Positions 1 through 12,932 are shown, counted from the stretch's first letter. The stretch is 64,000 nucleotides of DNA from Entoloma clypeatum (GCA_963565915.1 OY751486.1:2480001-2544000), one strand, 5' to 3'. Numbers and translations: made by a program. Notes: generated from the sequence alone by a model not told the origin.

Positions 1-334
1 TAAGCGATGAAGGCGGTGGGATCCCCAGACGTGCGATCCCGCTTATTTGGACGTATATGTATACCACGATGCAGGGGCAGAGGATTGATCAGGATTTTGC
101 GTCGAGTGAATTCAAGGCGCCGATGGCTGGGTTTGGGTATGGGTTGCCGTTGTCGAGATTGGTGCGTCGAGTTGCTTTTTTTTTATTGATGGGTTTCTTT
201 GTTTGTTGAATTTGGGTTTGTAGTATGCGAGGTACTTTGGGGGAGATTTAAGGCTGATATCTATGGACGGTTTCGGGACGGATGTGTACATCCATCTGAA
301 CCGACTTTCGAGTAGTCGAGAGCCATTGCCGTGA
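1..334 (+). CDS. Mitochondrial pyruvate dehydrogenase kinase, C-terminal end (partial)
   Basis: The 5' part lies outside the window. Two exons are readable: 1-161 and 224-334, separated by a 62-nt GT-AG intron (162-223). Exon 1 begins inside the ATP-binding domain with an [10 protein letters not shown] segment (the DxGxG box of GHKL-type kinases) and continues to [11 protein letters not shown], the second glycine box. Exon 2 reads [20 protein letters not shown] and ends shortly after with LPLP-like residues and TGA at 332-334. This order and wording are diagnostic of PDK/BCKDK kinases, which phosphorylate and inactivate the E1 subunit of pyruvate dehydrogenase in the mitochondrial matrix. PDK is preferred over branched-chain kinase because of the [17 protein letters not shown] tail. 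No defect is visible in the part present. Confidence 0.9.
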
Positions 335-1605
335 CATCCTTCTCTGTTTGGGCAACTCGGCGGTTTATTACGAGAATATAGAATGCAATGTAATGGACAG
401 CTACTCATATCTGGATCTGTACGCGGCCAGCATGCAGGACAGTTTGCTTGCGTTTTGGCATCTCCACGGAGTTGTGGCGGTTTCAGGTACTATGGACGCA
501 GGAACGTCCCATTGGTGGAGTTGACTAGATAGTCAGGTGACCGAGAAAACAGATGATCCCGCCGTGTTCATTTGTTAGCGCCATCGGGGCCGGGTTGTCC
601 CCACCTCAGGTACCATTCAATCCTACTGCAGTGATTTCGGTGTGGATCTTGGGTCCGTAAGTAATGGCCGCTGAGCCTGATCAAAAGGGTTGTTGCGCAA
701 AACAAGATAGGGGATCATTCAATCATGCTCTGGGATCATGAACAGCCAAGACTTTGTAAACACGTTGCAAAGATGTCGAAAATATTGCCCCGAATCCTTG
801 AGATGTCGTAGCGGAAGGTCGCACGGAAAAACGGGCTGCAGAATGTTCGTGCCGTATCATGGCAGTGGCAGGGGGCGTGAAGCTGAAGCTCGCTTTGCCT
901 CAAGTGAGTTGTGACTTCCGGGCATCAAAATGATGGCGCAGGGGTTGATCTTGGAAAAAAATGGGGAGGTACCTTGGTATTTTACCGATTCCAGCGCACA
1001 CGACTTTCGCGGTCAAGCCTTGGCAGGAGGTTGAAGATCGCAACTTGGGGAAAGTTCCCGACGGTGGCTCAGAAGTTCTACTTGTAATGGGGTTCATTCG
1101 GGGGGTAGGGTTCCAAGGAGTTGCCTGTTTGTGGGTAGATGAATGAATTCATGAGCGAGGCGTCGTGGCTCTCGCATGGCCAGTACTCGTCTGGGTTCTT
1201 CAAAGCATACCTGACTCGGATATGGTTCCCGTTACGTATCGAGTTAATCGAAAGGGTACGATTGTCATAAAATTTTTCGATCCGGTGATTATGATGGCAG
1301 GGTCGGTATACATCTCCGTCCACATGAGGAACTTTGGTGAATAACGACGAGGCATGGGATCGACCAAACGGACGTGGGGATGTCGACGAGGTTGAAGTAT
1401 TGTTGTACCAACATCAAGCCGGGAGCGGCTCAGGTCAAACTCCGCAAACTCCGCGAGGGAAATGGCGGATGGCAGTGGTGGTGCCGACACGGCAGGGTCG
1501 ATATGTGTTGTTTGTCGTCCAAATAGTGATGTCATGTAACAAATTATATATCCATAGTTCACGTGCTGCCTCGTCTGCTGCCCCATCGACAGAGAGCAGC
1601 GAGCC
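335..1605. other. Intergenic region between PDK 3' end and the photoreceptor gene
   Basis: No supportable gene is visible on either strand. The stretch should hold the PDK 3' UTR and the promoter and 5' UTR of the downstream photoreceptor. Short reading frames here overlap one another on both strands and show no recognisable domain. Confidence 0.6.
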
Positions 1606-4600
1606 ATGCCGTTCTCAAAGTATCTTGAAAATGACGGCGGGACCACCGCCAACGGCGTCGACGCACCCCGGTTCTCTCATGCAGTCCAGCTACAGGTCCC
1701 GTCTTTTGTCTATACTAGTGTTCCAACGCTGGCCCCAGGCGGCGGTGCGGAGGTCGTGACTTTCAATCCGTCTTGGTTTACTAGCAACGACGATTTCAAT
1801 AAATCAACGTATGGATTTTCAGCCAGCCAGTGACATTGTTTCCACTTACATCCATGTGATAGACCGTCCCCCATCGACTCTGTACCGCTCGTGCTGCCCC
1901 CACCGCTCGGCCTCCCCGTCTACTCGGCTTCTGGTTTCGATCTTCTGTCCATCCTAGCCCGTGTTGCCGTCCGGCAGAACCCTTCCATCGTGCTGGGTCC
2001 CGTCGACCTTACCTGTTCCTTCGTCGTGGTCGACGTCCGTCGACATGACCACCCCATCGTATACTGTTCACCTTCGTTCTGCCGCCTTACAGGTTACACG
2101 GAGGCTGAAATCCTCGGCCGCAACTGCCGTTTCCTTCAAGCTCCCGGTGGCGCCGTTTCTCGTGGGTCCCCGCGCCGCTTTACCTCCCAACAGAGCATCG
2201 CCATCATGCACAAGGCCCTGTCCGCGGACAAGGAGGTCCAGACCACCGTCGTCAACTACCGCAAGGACGGCACGGCCTTCATCAACCTTGTCTCCGTAAT
2301 CCCTGTCTTTGGCGGCGTATCCGGTGCCCCGGAGGAAGCCAACGACGTCGTCTGGCACGTCGGTTTTCAAGTCGATCTCACCGAGCAACCGGGGGCTATT
2401 CTCGATAGGGTACGGGATGGGACTTACATACTCGATCAGCGGCATACGGCACGTTGGAACCAGCAACTGGGCGGAAGCCCCCAGTCAAACGTTAGATCAG
2501 ACTTTTCCGATAAGAAGAAAATTCCTGTCGCCACACCTCCCATTGTCATGTCAGAAACCCTCAGAACCCTGCTATGCAACGATTCCTCCGGCCTGGGCCT
2601 GTTTGCGAACGCAGGTGGCGGTTCAGCGTCCGCTAGTCAGAACGCAGACCCATCTCACCTGCTCTCGCTTCTCCTCCTTTCGCACACCCCCGACTTCATA
2701 CACGTCGTCTCGCTCAAAGGTGCCTTCCTCTATGTCGCCCCAGCTGTTTCCCGCGTGTTAGGATACGCACCTTCTGAGCTCATCGGTTCCTCTATGACAG
2801 AATTCGCTCATCCAGAAGATGTCGTCCCCCTCGAGCGACAGTTGAAGGAGGCCAGCGTCATGATCAGTAGCACCCCAGGCGATTTCGATGGCATATCCGA
2901 CACTCCCAGCATGTCGACATCTGTCAGCGTCAGTCCCTCTTCACCTTCGGGCCTGCCACGCCCCGTTGACCTCGTCTTCCGTGCACGCACGAAGAGCGGA
3001 CGGTTCGTCTGGCTCGAGTGCCGTGGGCGGCTTCACGTCGAGCCTGGAAAGGGACGCAAAGCGATCATTCTCTCCGGGCGCTCAAGAGAGATAGGGAGTG
3101 TGTTGTGGGGGGATGTGAAGGCGATGAGTCCGAGTATCGTGACCACGACCGTGAGCATCGAAGCCGATGGAGAGGACACTTCGCCGGCGGAGTGTATGGA
3201 AGCGGAAAAGACCAAGGGAAAACGCAGGACGTCTAACCGTGATGCCGAGTCATCGTTATCGTCGGACAAGGCAGAAGCGCGGCCGCAGCCTGTTCGCAAG
3301 ACCGCCATCCACATACAACCAACTGAATTCTGGGCGATGTTGGGTGGGCTTGGGGCGGGTGCTGGGGCGTTGTTGAGTATTTCAAATGGCGTTGACGATA
3401 TCCTCGGATGTTCCAAGGATGTGCTCATCGGCAGGAGAATAAGCGATCTGGTGATGGGAGAGATGGCGATCGCGGCGATCGATAGGACTCTCGCTGGGTG
3501 GGAGTCTCTGGATAGGGGCGAACTGGATGATCTTGGCTGGAGTGGAGAGCATGGTGGGGTACCAATGTCGACGTTCCCTGAAGGTGGTGCGGTGCAGACG
3601 CTTCGGTGCACGATGAGGACGTCTGCAGCGGGGGCGGTGCGGGTCATATTGATTCTCTATCGTTCCTCCAAACCGTCCAGTGACATACCCGAAGAGGTGG
3701 CGGCAGGTGTAGCGGCTGCGTATACGATACTGCAAGTCAGGTTGGACAGCGACTCGAGTCCGAACCTGAGTCAAGCCGCGCCGATGATGAACAGACCTTC
3801 AACATCTTGGCCGGCTCCTTCAAGCTCGTATGGACTGCTCATCGATGATCGCCGCTGCACTTACCCGGTAGGGCTTCAACCGAGGATACCGACTCCTGTG
3901 GGATCCCTAGCGACTCCGCCAGACCCATTGCTCACCCACCTACCCACGGATAATATGTTTGCGGAGTTAGAGGCGGAGAGGGGGTCGAGCTGGCAGTATG
4001 AGTTGCAGCAGATGAGATATGCGAACCAGCGGTTGGAGGAGGGAATTCGCGAATTGGAAGAGAAGTTACAAGCCGGCAATGCGAGAGATTTAGAGGGAGG
4101 TAAAGGTGAATCGGTGGGTGTTATCAAAGGCTTGGGGTCTGTGGAGGCTATGAATGTCGTTAATGGGAGCCTGGCGTCTATGAACGATCGGAGCGGTTTG
4201 AGACTGGACGAGATGAACACTACCAATCCCCTGTATTATGGCGCCGACCCAAGCACAGGTAATGGTCTTACCGTCTTTGAAGAACGTCCGCCGCTGCTAT
4301 CAGCTCCTATGGAGCTCGGGAATTATGTAGCGTGCACGAATGCCGATGGGACGACGCACCTGAACTATGCCTATGTGGACTCCGTCGCCGTTAATATGCA
4401 CCAGCCTTTCCATCCTTCCAATCATCCTTACGGTCATGGCCGTGGTGCAAGCTTGAGCGGGGGTGTTGCGGTCGGGATGAGCTTCGACTTCGGCGCAACG
4501 TCGGGGCCGGCCAGTGGGGTTGAACAGATATACAGCCACCCAGAAATTCCTAGTGGAGACTTTTCTGTATCGTTATGTGGCGGCGATGCAAGGAGCGCAA

Positions 4601-4965
4601 ACGGGATGGGATCATACCAACGGCAGAACCGGCAGCCATACCAACCGCCTCAACAAGACCAGACCCAGCAGTATCGCCAGCATTATGGTCCGGATCACCC
4701 ACAACAGCAGCTCCGGGCACCACCTCCACCACCCCCACCCCAGCGACTCTATGCCCCTGTGCCACTTTCAGCTGTGATGCAGCATAGACGGTCATCGTTG
4801 ATCCATGGACATGGGGGTTCTATGAAGCAACCACGGGTGCCGATTCAGGATGAAAATTACGGTTCAAAACAGTCACATTTCTTTCAACATCACCATGATG
4901 TGTGGGGTCCAATTCCCCCGCTCTCACGGCGTGGTGTCAAGCGGCCCTTGGACCTAGGCCTATGA
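1606..4965 (+). CDS. wc-1: White collar 1-like blue-light photoreceptor / transcription regulator
   Basis: Proposed model: exon 1 1606-1808 (starting MPFSKYLEN), a 54-nt intron 1809-1862 (gtatgg...tag), exon 2 1863-4965, about 1101 residues. The intron is inferred because the long frame at 1863 has no ATG of its own and the upstream frame stops at 1831. A LOV domain lies at about 98-235 with the intact flavin-binding motif GRNCRFLQ (near 2114), whose cysteine forms the photoadduct. Two more PAS domains follow at about 335-460 (starting PDFIHVVSLKG) and 550-690. A short coiled coil at about 766-805 and a Q/P-rich tail ending in a basic RRGVKRP motif come next. There is no C-terminal GATA zinc finger, as is usual in basidiomycete WC-1, which relies on WC-2 for DNA binding. 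Family identity is firm; the exon 1 boundary is inference. Confidence 0.88.
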
Positions 4966-6775
4966 AAAGCGAAAGCCGCCGAATCTAGGCCTATGATTAT
5001 GGGGTCGTACTAGGGGTCTGGTCAGGGACGCAGGCAACGAACGGGACGAATCATGATGCGGAGGTGTGGACACATGCTATTCACGATATTCTATGACACA
5101 TGGGGTATATGGACATCTTGAAAAACCCGTCTGGAATCAAGTTGAGGATTTACTTTTTTTTTTTGGCATATTATACATACTCCTCTGGGCGGATACATAC
5201 ACGTTCGAATCTCTCAACAGGTCAAGCATATTATTATACACGACATACATAGATATGCAGTTTCTCAATGTACTATGGAATTTTCTAGTCTCAGGCTGAT
5301 ATGGGCTGGGCCGCCGTGTCTGGAAACTGATTGATGATCACCGACTGAGACCCGCTCTTCGTTTGGCCGGGAACGATGACCTAGCCTTGTTTATCACAGA
5401 GCGCAGCAGAGGCAAAACGATGGTGCAAGAGAGGATTGTCAACCACGGCCACTTTGGCGCTTGACAACGTGGAAAGACCGCGACAGATGCCATACATTTA
5501 AAAAGTGTGTTCCCATCTTTCTCTACGTCCCTCGAACGCAAGGAGAGTCGTGTATGGACCACGATTAGGAGGGGACAGTGACGAAGTGGGCAGATGTTGG
5601 GAGCGTGGTACGTGATGACACGATTCAGGTGCCAAACATCGGTGCCATATAGGGAGGACCATAGGCCAAATGAGGGGGACTTGAGTCGTTTCAAAAGACA
5701 CGGAGGGACACCGGGGCTTGTCCTTGTCCTCTTGGTGGGTGGTCGGACTCGTCCTTGTCGAGCTCGGCGTTGGAAACGGAATTTATCATGTTGCTCCTAA
5801 GAGGATTCTCTCCAGCTGATCGCCAGAATAATATTTCGGTTCGACAAACCACCTTCGCGTGAAATAAGGTGTCTCTGAAAAGCGGAGGTAAGAAGATGTT
5901 GTATCGAACTTGAAAAGATTCAGAATGCGCCTGACCTTCATGGCCCATCAAAGTATAATCTACGTGCAGGTTCTCAAGCAGAGGCGCCTTTAATTTTGAA
6001 GAGGCTGGAGCATGGTTGGTATTGAAGGCTTGGTTGAGGCTTGGGACTCGACTCGGATATGTCCCAACCTAGCGCCTTGATCTACAGCAAGTTGAGCACA
6101 TGCAGCTTTTGGGGGAGTCATTGACGTCAAGGCGAAAATCTTCAAAACTGCGCCCCAAGCTATTTTTGATTGACGAGGTCATTGTAACAGGAGTATTGCC
6201 ACGTACGTAGAGATATGTCGTCCTGCAGACTACTGATTTCCGTCGCAATGGGTAGTATGAATCCGTACGTGCATGCGTTCTCAACTGCATCGACGTGGAA
6301 CCTGTCAGATCAATCTCTCCCGGTCCTCTTATGTCGTCATCACCATTGTGGTCGTCCCGGGAGTCCCCCCCCCTGCTGTTATGTGTCCGCACAAAAACAC
6401 CATCAGTCCACCGGGAACGACGGGGGCGAGGCATATAAACCTGAAAGAAATCCACTTCAAGATTTTGGGAGACAGTTTCGGGTTGGGCATCGCCACATGA
6501 TTGCTTTGGGGTCAACAATTTCATCATTTGAACCGGATTTGAATTTGAACATCCGATGCCCATAGGGTCGACGGTCGCCATGGATGATTCGGGGGGGGGG
6601 GGGTAATAAGCACTCTGCAGCCTGGACTTACGGAGCCAAATGGAAGAAGAAATCTATAGTAGGTCATCATCATTGGATGCCGCATGGGGGCCCGCTGGAG
6701 TCTAATAGGTGGGCGACGATCTCTACTCAGCTCAGGACACGATCCATTGCCACACAAAAATTGTGGGCATGCACA
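4966..6775. other. Intergenic region, no supportable gene
   Basis: Contains the 3' UTR of the photoreceptor and the 3' flank of the membrane-protein gene. Several short frames exist on both strands (for example on the minus strand at 5338-5694 and 6069-6581), but none shows a domain, a signal peptide or a convincing splice structure. A homopolymer of 12 G lies near 6591-6602. Confidence 0.5.
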
Positions 6776-8230
6776 CTAGTCGTTAACCTCAGGCTCCTCC
6801 GATTCTCCCTGACTCGATGGCGGTCCAGCATCGAAACGAAGGGATGAAGCATGAAGGGTCCTGAAGCGGATCTGGTCATTTGCTCGCAGGTTCAGCATCA
6901 TCCTGCATGCTAACGTTGATGCGACAAATTGTTGAAGACTGCAGTTCTTATGTCATGGATACCGCCGGGATGTGCGTCGGAGTGAGGACATACGTACATT
7001 GTCAACATATCTGCATATTGTGGCTGTAAGAACACTTGAGGTCATAAGTTTTGGCGTGCGAAACCTGGAAAACCGCACCGGTCCTGTGTAGACGACGATC
7101 AAGTTGGTCATTGACAGGGCCAACAAGTAGATGTAATAGAGTATTCCTGTTATTTATGGGCATCCTATGGTCATCGGGCAACGAAGGAGGACTCACCATC
7201 AAGATAAACAAGCCGGATGAAGTGGCCGTATGACGCTCGGTTGACGACTGGACCCAGTTATCAAATCATCACACAACTCTGATTCTCATCAACTCACAGT
7301 ACTCAAAACCCTTGATGGCCATGAGAGAAACTGTAACTGGTGGGAGATGAGGCGTGTAGATGATGACGGCGTACAAACTTGATTTACCGACATAGAAGGG
7401 CACTATGAGAGCATAATTCACATATCTCAGAGTGCTCTTGATGATGGTCGCACATCCGCTTGTGAGGACTTGCACGGGCACAGGTATGGGTGAAGCTAAA
7501 GACAATGTGACATGCAATGATCGGCTACCGACCGTCCAAGCCGCATGAGCAACGACACACTCACGTGTGATACCCGGAAACCAATAGGAGGTTAAAAGCA
7601 ATCCAGGAACCCAAAGTGCTAAAAAGAATGCGGCAAGGAACACACCGCCCTTGCGAGTTCTTCCCAGGACTGCCCACGTTCTGATGGTGAGTATGGCTAT
7701 TGACTGGGTCAGGTGCTGAACTCGAGCCTTCCGTGGACAGACCTTCTGCGAGACACATGCCGACATCGACCATCACTGTGTATTCAGCCCTTATCGTACG
7801 AAGTGGAAGGTACGAATGCAATCTACCAATGATAAATTTTTGTGTTCGGATACAGTCCTTCGCTGATATAGGACTTGATAAACCGACTAAACATCGTCAG
7901 TGCAATGAAAGTAGGGAAGATGGGATAGTGCTCACTTTGGTGAACCAGTGCGCCGACCAGAAAGAATTGAAGGTACCTGGTCGAAAGGTAGAGACATTTT
8001 GCGGGGGTCAGGCGAGTGTTCCAGATGACTTGGACTTCGAGAAAGAAGGTGCAGCAATATTCATAGAGCTGCGGCCCAAACGCGAAAACATGACATGGAA
8101 TTCCAAAGGTCAGCATCGCTGAAGGGCAGGATCGCATCGATGCACCCACACACACCCATAAAGTGATGCAAGCCACTATGGAAGGCGGGGAAATTAACTG
8201 GCGGCAACCACTGAACAGATTGGGTTTCAC
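6776..8230 (-). CDS. DUF6533-like multi-pass membrane protein
   Basis: Multi-exon gene rebuilt from splice sites with consistent phase. Exons, 5' to 3': about 8230-8156, 8068-7936, 7886-7827, 7720-7565, 7495-7388, 7336-7298, 7247-7197, 7146-6994, 6909-6776. Introns are mostly 50-106 nt. The order matches the basidiomycete DUF6533 family: LYEYCCTFFLEVQVIW, then KCLYLSTRY, then IAILTIRTWAVLGR, a hydrophobic FLAAFFLALWVPGLLL segment, SLMAIKGFEY, HFIRLVYLDGILYYIYL, YTGPVRF and RMMLNLR before a Ser/Glu-rich tail. Each hydrophobic block is a likely transmembrane helix, so the product is probably an integral membrane protein of about seven helices. No function is established for the family. The first exon and its ATG were not resolved, and the 7720/7826 splice pair is the least certain. 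Confidence 0.72.
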
Positions 8231-9477
8231 CGTATATATACTTCCGGGAAAAAAAAAGAAAGGGTCAATCATAAGTTGGCGGAGCGAACATGATCTGGAT
8301 AAGTATCGATCATGCAAGTTTCTCCGAGCGCACCTTTTGATTTCGTACAGCGTGGAGATACTGTATCGTACGCTGATCCATTCCAAAGGCCCGTAAGTAT
8401 TCTACCGGAAACGGTCAAGAGATAGAGGGGATCCAGCGATGTCAGTCAGATAGCGCTTCTGGGGAATATTTATTATGGACTTTGGCAGATGGGTTCCGAA
8501 GCCGTTGGACTCGGACGGCTTGTGATCAAGGTGAATGACATGTATGGTAAACGCTGTGCAAAAGACGCAGGAAGCCGCGCTTGCCGTCATTGATTCATCA
8601 TGGGTGGCAGCTGGCTCCACTGAACGTGATCATTGATTCATGAAGTTCAGGATGGAGCCAGAAGCCCAAGTCAAGGATCTTTCAAGTTGTCGTCGGCAGG
8701 AAAGGCAAACAGGCAAATGTGAACACATGGCGGTCAGCGAGTCAGCGGCGACTGGCGTCGAAGAAGGTACATATGTTGAACCAAGTCAACGAAGGAGAAA
8801 CAGGATGCGCGCCCTGAGCACGTGATGTAGACATCTGTCATGATCTACATGACTTTCTGTATCCCTCGTTGAGCTCTGCGACACGCTCCGAGTCCGCCCC
8901 CGACCTCTCAAGCGCGTTGAATAGAGGAGTAGCAGTAGCTAGCCATGATGGATTTTGCATTACTTCAACCCGATATCGCCGTTCCCCGCGAACTTCGGGG
9001 TTGGGGCGTGCCGTCAATATGATTGAGGGCACAACACAAAGTTCGAGTCGTTCTGAATCTCGAAAAAATGCCCCAGTTTTTCTTATAATCTCTACTTATC
9101 ATATAAACCCAACTCATCAAAGCCGAGAAAGAAAAGGAAATACATGACCTGATTGATACATAACCTCAACTCAAAACCACCCCCCAATTAGTTCTTAGTA
9201 ATCACCAACTCCAATCCCCGCCCACAAACTCAGTCCCCACCGCGACACGCTTTGTACAAAACTGGGTTATCCTTCAAAAACACAAAACATGAAAGATACA
9301 TCAACGTGTTTCAAAAATGGGGGGTGGGAGGGAAAGTCAATAGTAGCTACCGACTAGTAATAATCCTTACATGGTCCAATAATAATCATCATGCAGCAGG
9401 CATCCACACAAACCGTCATAGATCCTACAAGCTGTCCTAATCACCATCACCACAGTAGCATCCTATCAAACAGTCTA
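8231..9477. other. Intergenic region, no supportable gene
   Basis: Upstream side of the DUF6533-like gene and downstream side of the Rds1-like gene. A minus-strand frame at 8838-9032 looks mildly coding-like but has no partner exons that I could connect and no recognisable motif. The segment 9050-9440 is AT-richer and probably 3' UTR or spacer. Confidence 0.45.
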
Positions 9478-10667
9478 CTAGTGAAACTCCAGAACCGTCG
9501 GGCCCGCCACAATCGTCCCGTTCGTCGCGTTGCTGCTGCTATTAGTGACGACGGCATAGACGATTCCAGTGAGGTTGGCAGGGAGAGTGACGTTTCCCCC
9601 CTCTTTAATGGGCACGACGGTCTGTCCGAGGCCCTGTAGGAAGGTGGCGTATACCGCTGCTCCTTTTTTGGAGGTGGTGGCGTTGAACTCGATGGATACG
9701 TTCGATCCTGGCGGTCCTTTTGGGGTGATCGTGAGGTTGGGGAAGGGCCTGAATGGGAGGTCTGGGTTGATATCGGGGCAGGATTGGATGTATGGGGTGG
9801 CGAGGGTCAGGATTTGATCTGGGAATAGAGGGGGCTGTTTTTTTTTGGAAAAGTGAGAATATGTTCAAGTGTATATGTAGTGGTGATATCAGGAACGTGG
9901 GACCCACATCGAATGGACCGCTCCAGGGAGTGACGCCAGTGACATTCGCTCCGATCCAGCTCGCGTGCCGCGCATCTGCTGCAAGGATACTCGCGGCGGC
10001 GGTGATGTACGTGGTGTTCTTGAAACCAGGGAGCGCACCGATGTAGGCAGACGTGGCTGTGGGGGCGACCACCGGATCGTCAATGACCAGGCACGGAGAT
10101 GTAGTAGAAGATTCAAACGCCTTTTGTACTGACCGATGTTCTCAATCCTTTGGCTGAGCTGCGTGAACGACGTAACATTGATGTAGGGGCTGACACCGAC
10201 GATGATTGAGAAGAGAGAGAGAGATTTTGAGCAAATGTGGAGTCGTTCTCAAGTCGTTTTTCTCACAAAGTGTATTTGCAGGGCAGAGAGGTGTTGACTC
10301 CCAGCGTTTGGTACAGGAGCAGGAGGTGAGTTAGTTTGTGCCGTGCGATCTGCAGATACCCTTTCCGGACATGAGGGGGGAACCCTGAAGAGTTGAATGC
10401 TGCTTCGTCGAATTGAGAGAGGGCCTGTGCGTAGAAGGCGTAGTGAAGGTTTTCGACGGCCAGCACGTAGTCCAGCATGGTCGTTTCTGGGTCGGCCGCA
10501 TGAGGGAATGAACACTGCATCAGGATTGCTGCCGACGTACCGTTAGCGGTGATGTTGTGTGTAATGATGGGTTTATCTGGAGGTAGTGTGATGTGGCTTT
10601 GTGGTATAGCGCCAATGGCGCCGAGTACGGCGCCAACCAGAGCGAGAACGGCATAGACGAGGATCAT
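9478..10667 (-). CDS. Secreted ferritin-like (Rds1/Ferritin_2 family) protein
   Basis: Four exons with matching phases: 10667-10267, 10189-10134, 10056-9908, 9834-9478 (320 residues). The ATG at 10667 begins a classic signal peptide (MILVYAVLALVGAVLGAIG). Upstream in-frame ATGs would bury it, so this start is preferred. The mature part has DYVLAVENLHYAFYAQAL, FDEAAF and an H-x-x-THLLLL helix. After the introns come SAYIGALPGF, TAAASILAADARHASW and FPDQILTLATPYIQSCP, the four-helix pattern of the Rds1 stress-response/dessication-related ferritin-like family. Many Asn-X-Ser/Thr sites are present, as in a secreted glycoprotein. The molecular role of the family is not well defined. It is divergently oriented from the next gene, with a 938-bp shared upstream region. 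Confidence 0.85.
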
Positions 10668-11605
10668 GGTGGGGTTGATGTAGGTCGTAAGATATGAAGG
10701 GTAGGATGACGATGTTATGAGACATTTCCAGCCAACCAGATTATGCATGCGCGCCATCATCTACTTGTCAGCGAGTCTTTACCTATTCCAGGGCAGGCAG
10801 CACAACGATTGCATGCAATGCAAGAGTTCTGATCATGTGTGGGGGGCAGCCTGTCCCCGCCCGACGACGCCTACGGCCTCAGTATGTACATGCATCATGT
10901 CGATTGACGGCGCTGGGCGAGTGTTTGGGCAGATATATAAATCTTGTAAACGAGTCCTCTCGCTGTAAATTGTATCAAGCGACGTTTTCATATGGTCTGC
11001 ATCATTCCCGTCGGCGTATGGATGTACATTGTGGGTCTGTGTGAGACTTAAAAAAAAATACTGTTGGAAGGCAAGGACGATTAGTTTCCCCTTCGAACAT
11101 TTGATGTTTAGGCGAGATTTCGTGGTCAGAACGTAGCTGGGTATGGTGGCGCGAGCATTGTCCATGCGGATTGCATCTTCGAGTCTGACGACTTGCATCA
11201 TCATTGAGGCGTTGTTTGTGTATGCTGCCGCGGTCGCTTCGCGACGGGTTCAGGTTGTGTCGAACCTTGTGGCGACCATTGATTTGCACGTGGTAGAGGC
11301 GTTAAAAAATACCTAAGGTGGCGTCGTTGGAACTTGGATGAGGTCAAGGCGTGGATGATGAGGAAAATAATGAGAGCATATTGGAATAGATTTACTAATA
11401 TCTGCAAAAGTGGGGGTGAATACTACTCCATGCAACTACATATTATGATGAGGGTGGTCTGTGCGTGAAAGTGTGTGCCGTTGGCGTTGGATTTGAACTC
11501 CGCTGGCGAGAGGATTTTTAAGGAAGGAGGTTGCGGGATGTGGACAGCCCCACTCGTCTCCTCACTCACTCTTCTTAGTTACCTTACACAACGCCGGAGC
11601 TCGTC
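10668..11605. other. Divergent intergenic region (shared promoter space)
   Basis: Lies between the divergently transcribed Rds1-like and glycoprotein genes, so it should hold both promoters. A TATA-like atatataaat is at about 10932. A small frame of 57 codons on the plus strand (11143-11316), with a hydrophobic centre, is open. The minus strand opposite it is also coding-like but interrupted by a TGA. Neither is recognised, and a decayed gene fragment is possible. Confidence 0.45.
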
Positions 11606-12932
11606 ATGTCTCCCTCCACTCTTTCCTTCGCTCGCCTTTTGGCCCTTGTTTCCGCCGTCACCTCTGTCTCTGCCCAGGTCACAGGCACTTTCCCTCCAAC
11701 CCCACTCGCCTCTTTACACTATGCTTATCCTACCGGCCTCGCAAGTCTTTCACACACCTTTCCTTCTATATAGCTTACCTCTTCTTCCACAGCCATACCA
11801 AGCTGACAGTAACCAGGGCCTCATCCGCGGATCCCAGTTCGGCTACAACCGTTGCAACTCTACCACCGAGAACCAACAATCCCTCTGCCAAACCTCCTTC
11901 CTCAACTCTATTGATGGTCAACACTTCTCCCTCTCCTGTACATCCCTCTCTAACGCGCCTCCAATCTAGACTTCTGCCTCTGGGCTCCTCCTAAACCCAA
12001 CTCTGTCGTCGCCGACACTGAAGGAGAGATGGTCGCCTGGTGCACTAAACCCGGTCGCGGCACTCGTCTCATCCCACACGACTCCCTCAAGGGAGTCCAG
12101 TTCATGCGCACTCCTGACTATGTTCAGGTTGTCGGTTTCATCGACCAGAGCTTCATCAACCTGAAGGCTGATGACTATGGAGGAGAGATGGACCCACACG
12201 GTGCCGATCTCGTGCGTCTATTTTCATCCCTCGTTCATCCATTCCTAAAACCCTCCTCCCCCCCAAACAGCGTGGTAACCCCATGGGTGGCCTCTTCTAC
12301 TCGAACGCCTTCGGTTCCGACCCCAACGCCTTCACCCAAGTGATCGAATGGCACAAGTACGTTGCACCATCACAGTACCCCCCCACCTACTAATTTGTCT
12401 TCTCAGCTTCATGGGAGGCAACGCCTTCTGCCTCAAAGCCTGCGATCCCGCAGGACCCAACGCCGCCAACTTCTGCCAGCACGTCTATGACCGCATCGGC
12501 TGTGCCTACAACGCACCCAACAACGCCCAGAACGGCACCTTTGAGGCCTGCAAGGGCGACAACCAGGACTACCCCGGTGTCTACACCACCAACGGCGCCG
12601 TCGTGACATACACACAGCCCGCTGAGTCTCTCGGTGCTATCACCACCATGCCATACACCGCCCGCATCCCCGCCAGCTCGCAATGCACCACCTACACCAG
12701 CTCGGCCCTCTACACCGCCCTTGCGACCGTCAGTGCCCCTCAACAAACGTCCGCACCTGCGGCGTCTGCTACAGGAAGCAGCGGCTCCAAAGGCGCAGGC
12801 GCAGGCGCGACGGCGTCTGGCTCGTCGGCTCCCAAGGCCACCAGCAGCAAAAGCAGCGACGCTTCCACCCTCGCTGTGGGCGGCGTCGCGACGTTGTTAG
12901 GTGTGGCGTTCTCTGCGCTGTTCTTGGCTTGA
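11606..12932 (+). CDS. Secreted GPI-anchored glycoprotein, macrophage-activating-glycoprotein-like
   Basis: Five exons: 11606-11740, 11793-11916, 11970-12211, 12271-12356, 12407-12932 (370 residues). All phases agree. The first intron uses a GC donor (C|GCAAGT ... ccacag|); a GT donor two codons later would shift the frame into a stop. The protein starts with a signal peptide (MSPSTLSFARLLALVSAV). A Cys-containing ectodomain follows, with QFGYNRCNSTTE, DDFCLWAPPKPNS, VAWCTKPGRGTRLIP, VVGFIDQSFINL, VIEWHNFMGGNAFCLKACDP and RIGCAYNAPNNAQ. A Ser/Ala/Gly-rich stalk and a hydrophobic tail ending ALFLA follow, as expected for a GPI anchor signal. I recognise this as the abundant basidiomycete family annotated as macrophage activating glycoprotein. 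Its role in the fungus is unknown; the cell wall or surface is the likely location. Confidence 0.82.

Noticed and set aside
1891..4965. Photoreceptor coding region starting at 1891
   Set aside because: The codon at 1891 is GTG; eukaryotic genes rarely start there. An upstream exon from the ATG at 1606 joins in frame through a normal 54-nt intron.
6069..6581. 170-codon minus-strand frame
   Set aside because: Low-complexity and not recognisable; no splice partners, signal peptide or domain.
12348..12932. Glycoprotein gene starting at an ATG at 12348
   Set aside because: It lacks a signal peptide. Four upstream exons join in phase and supply the N-terminal half of the family.
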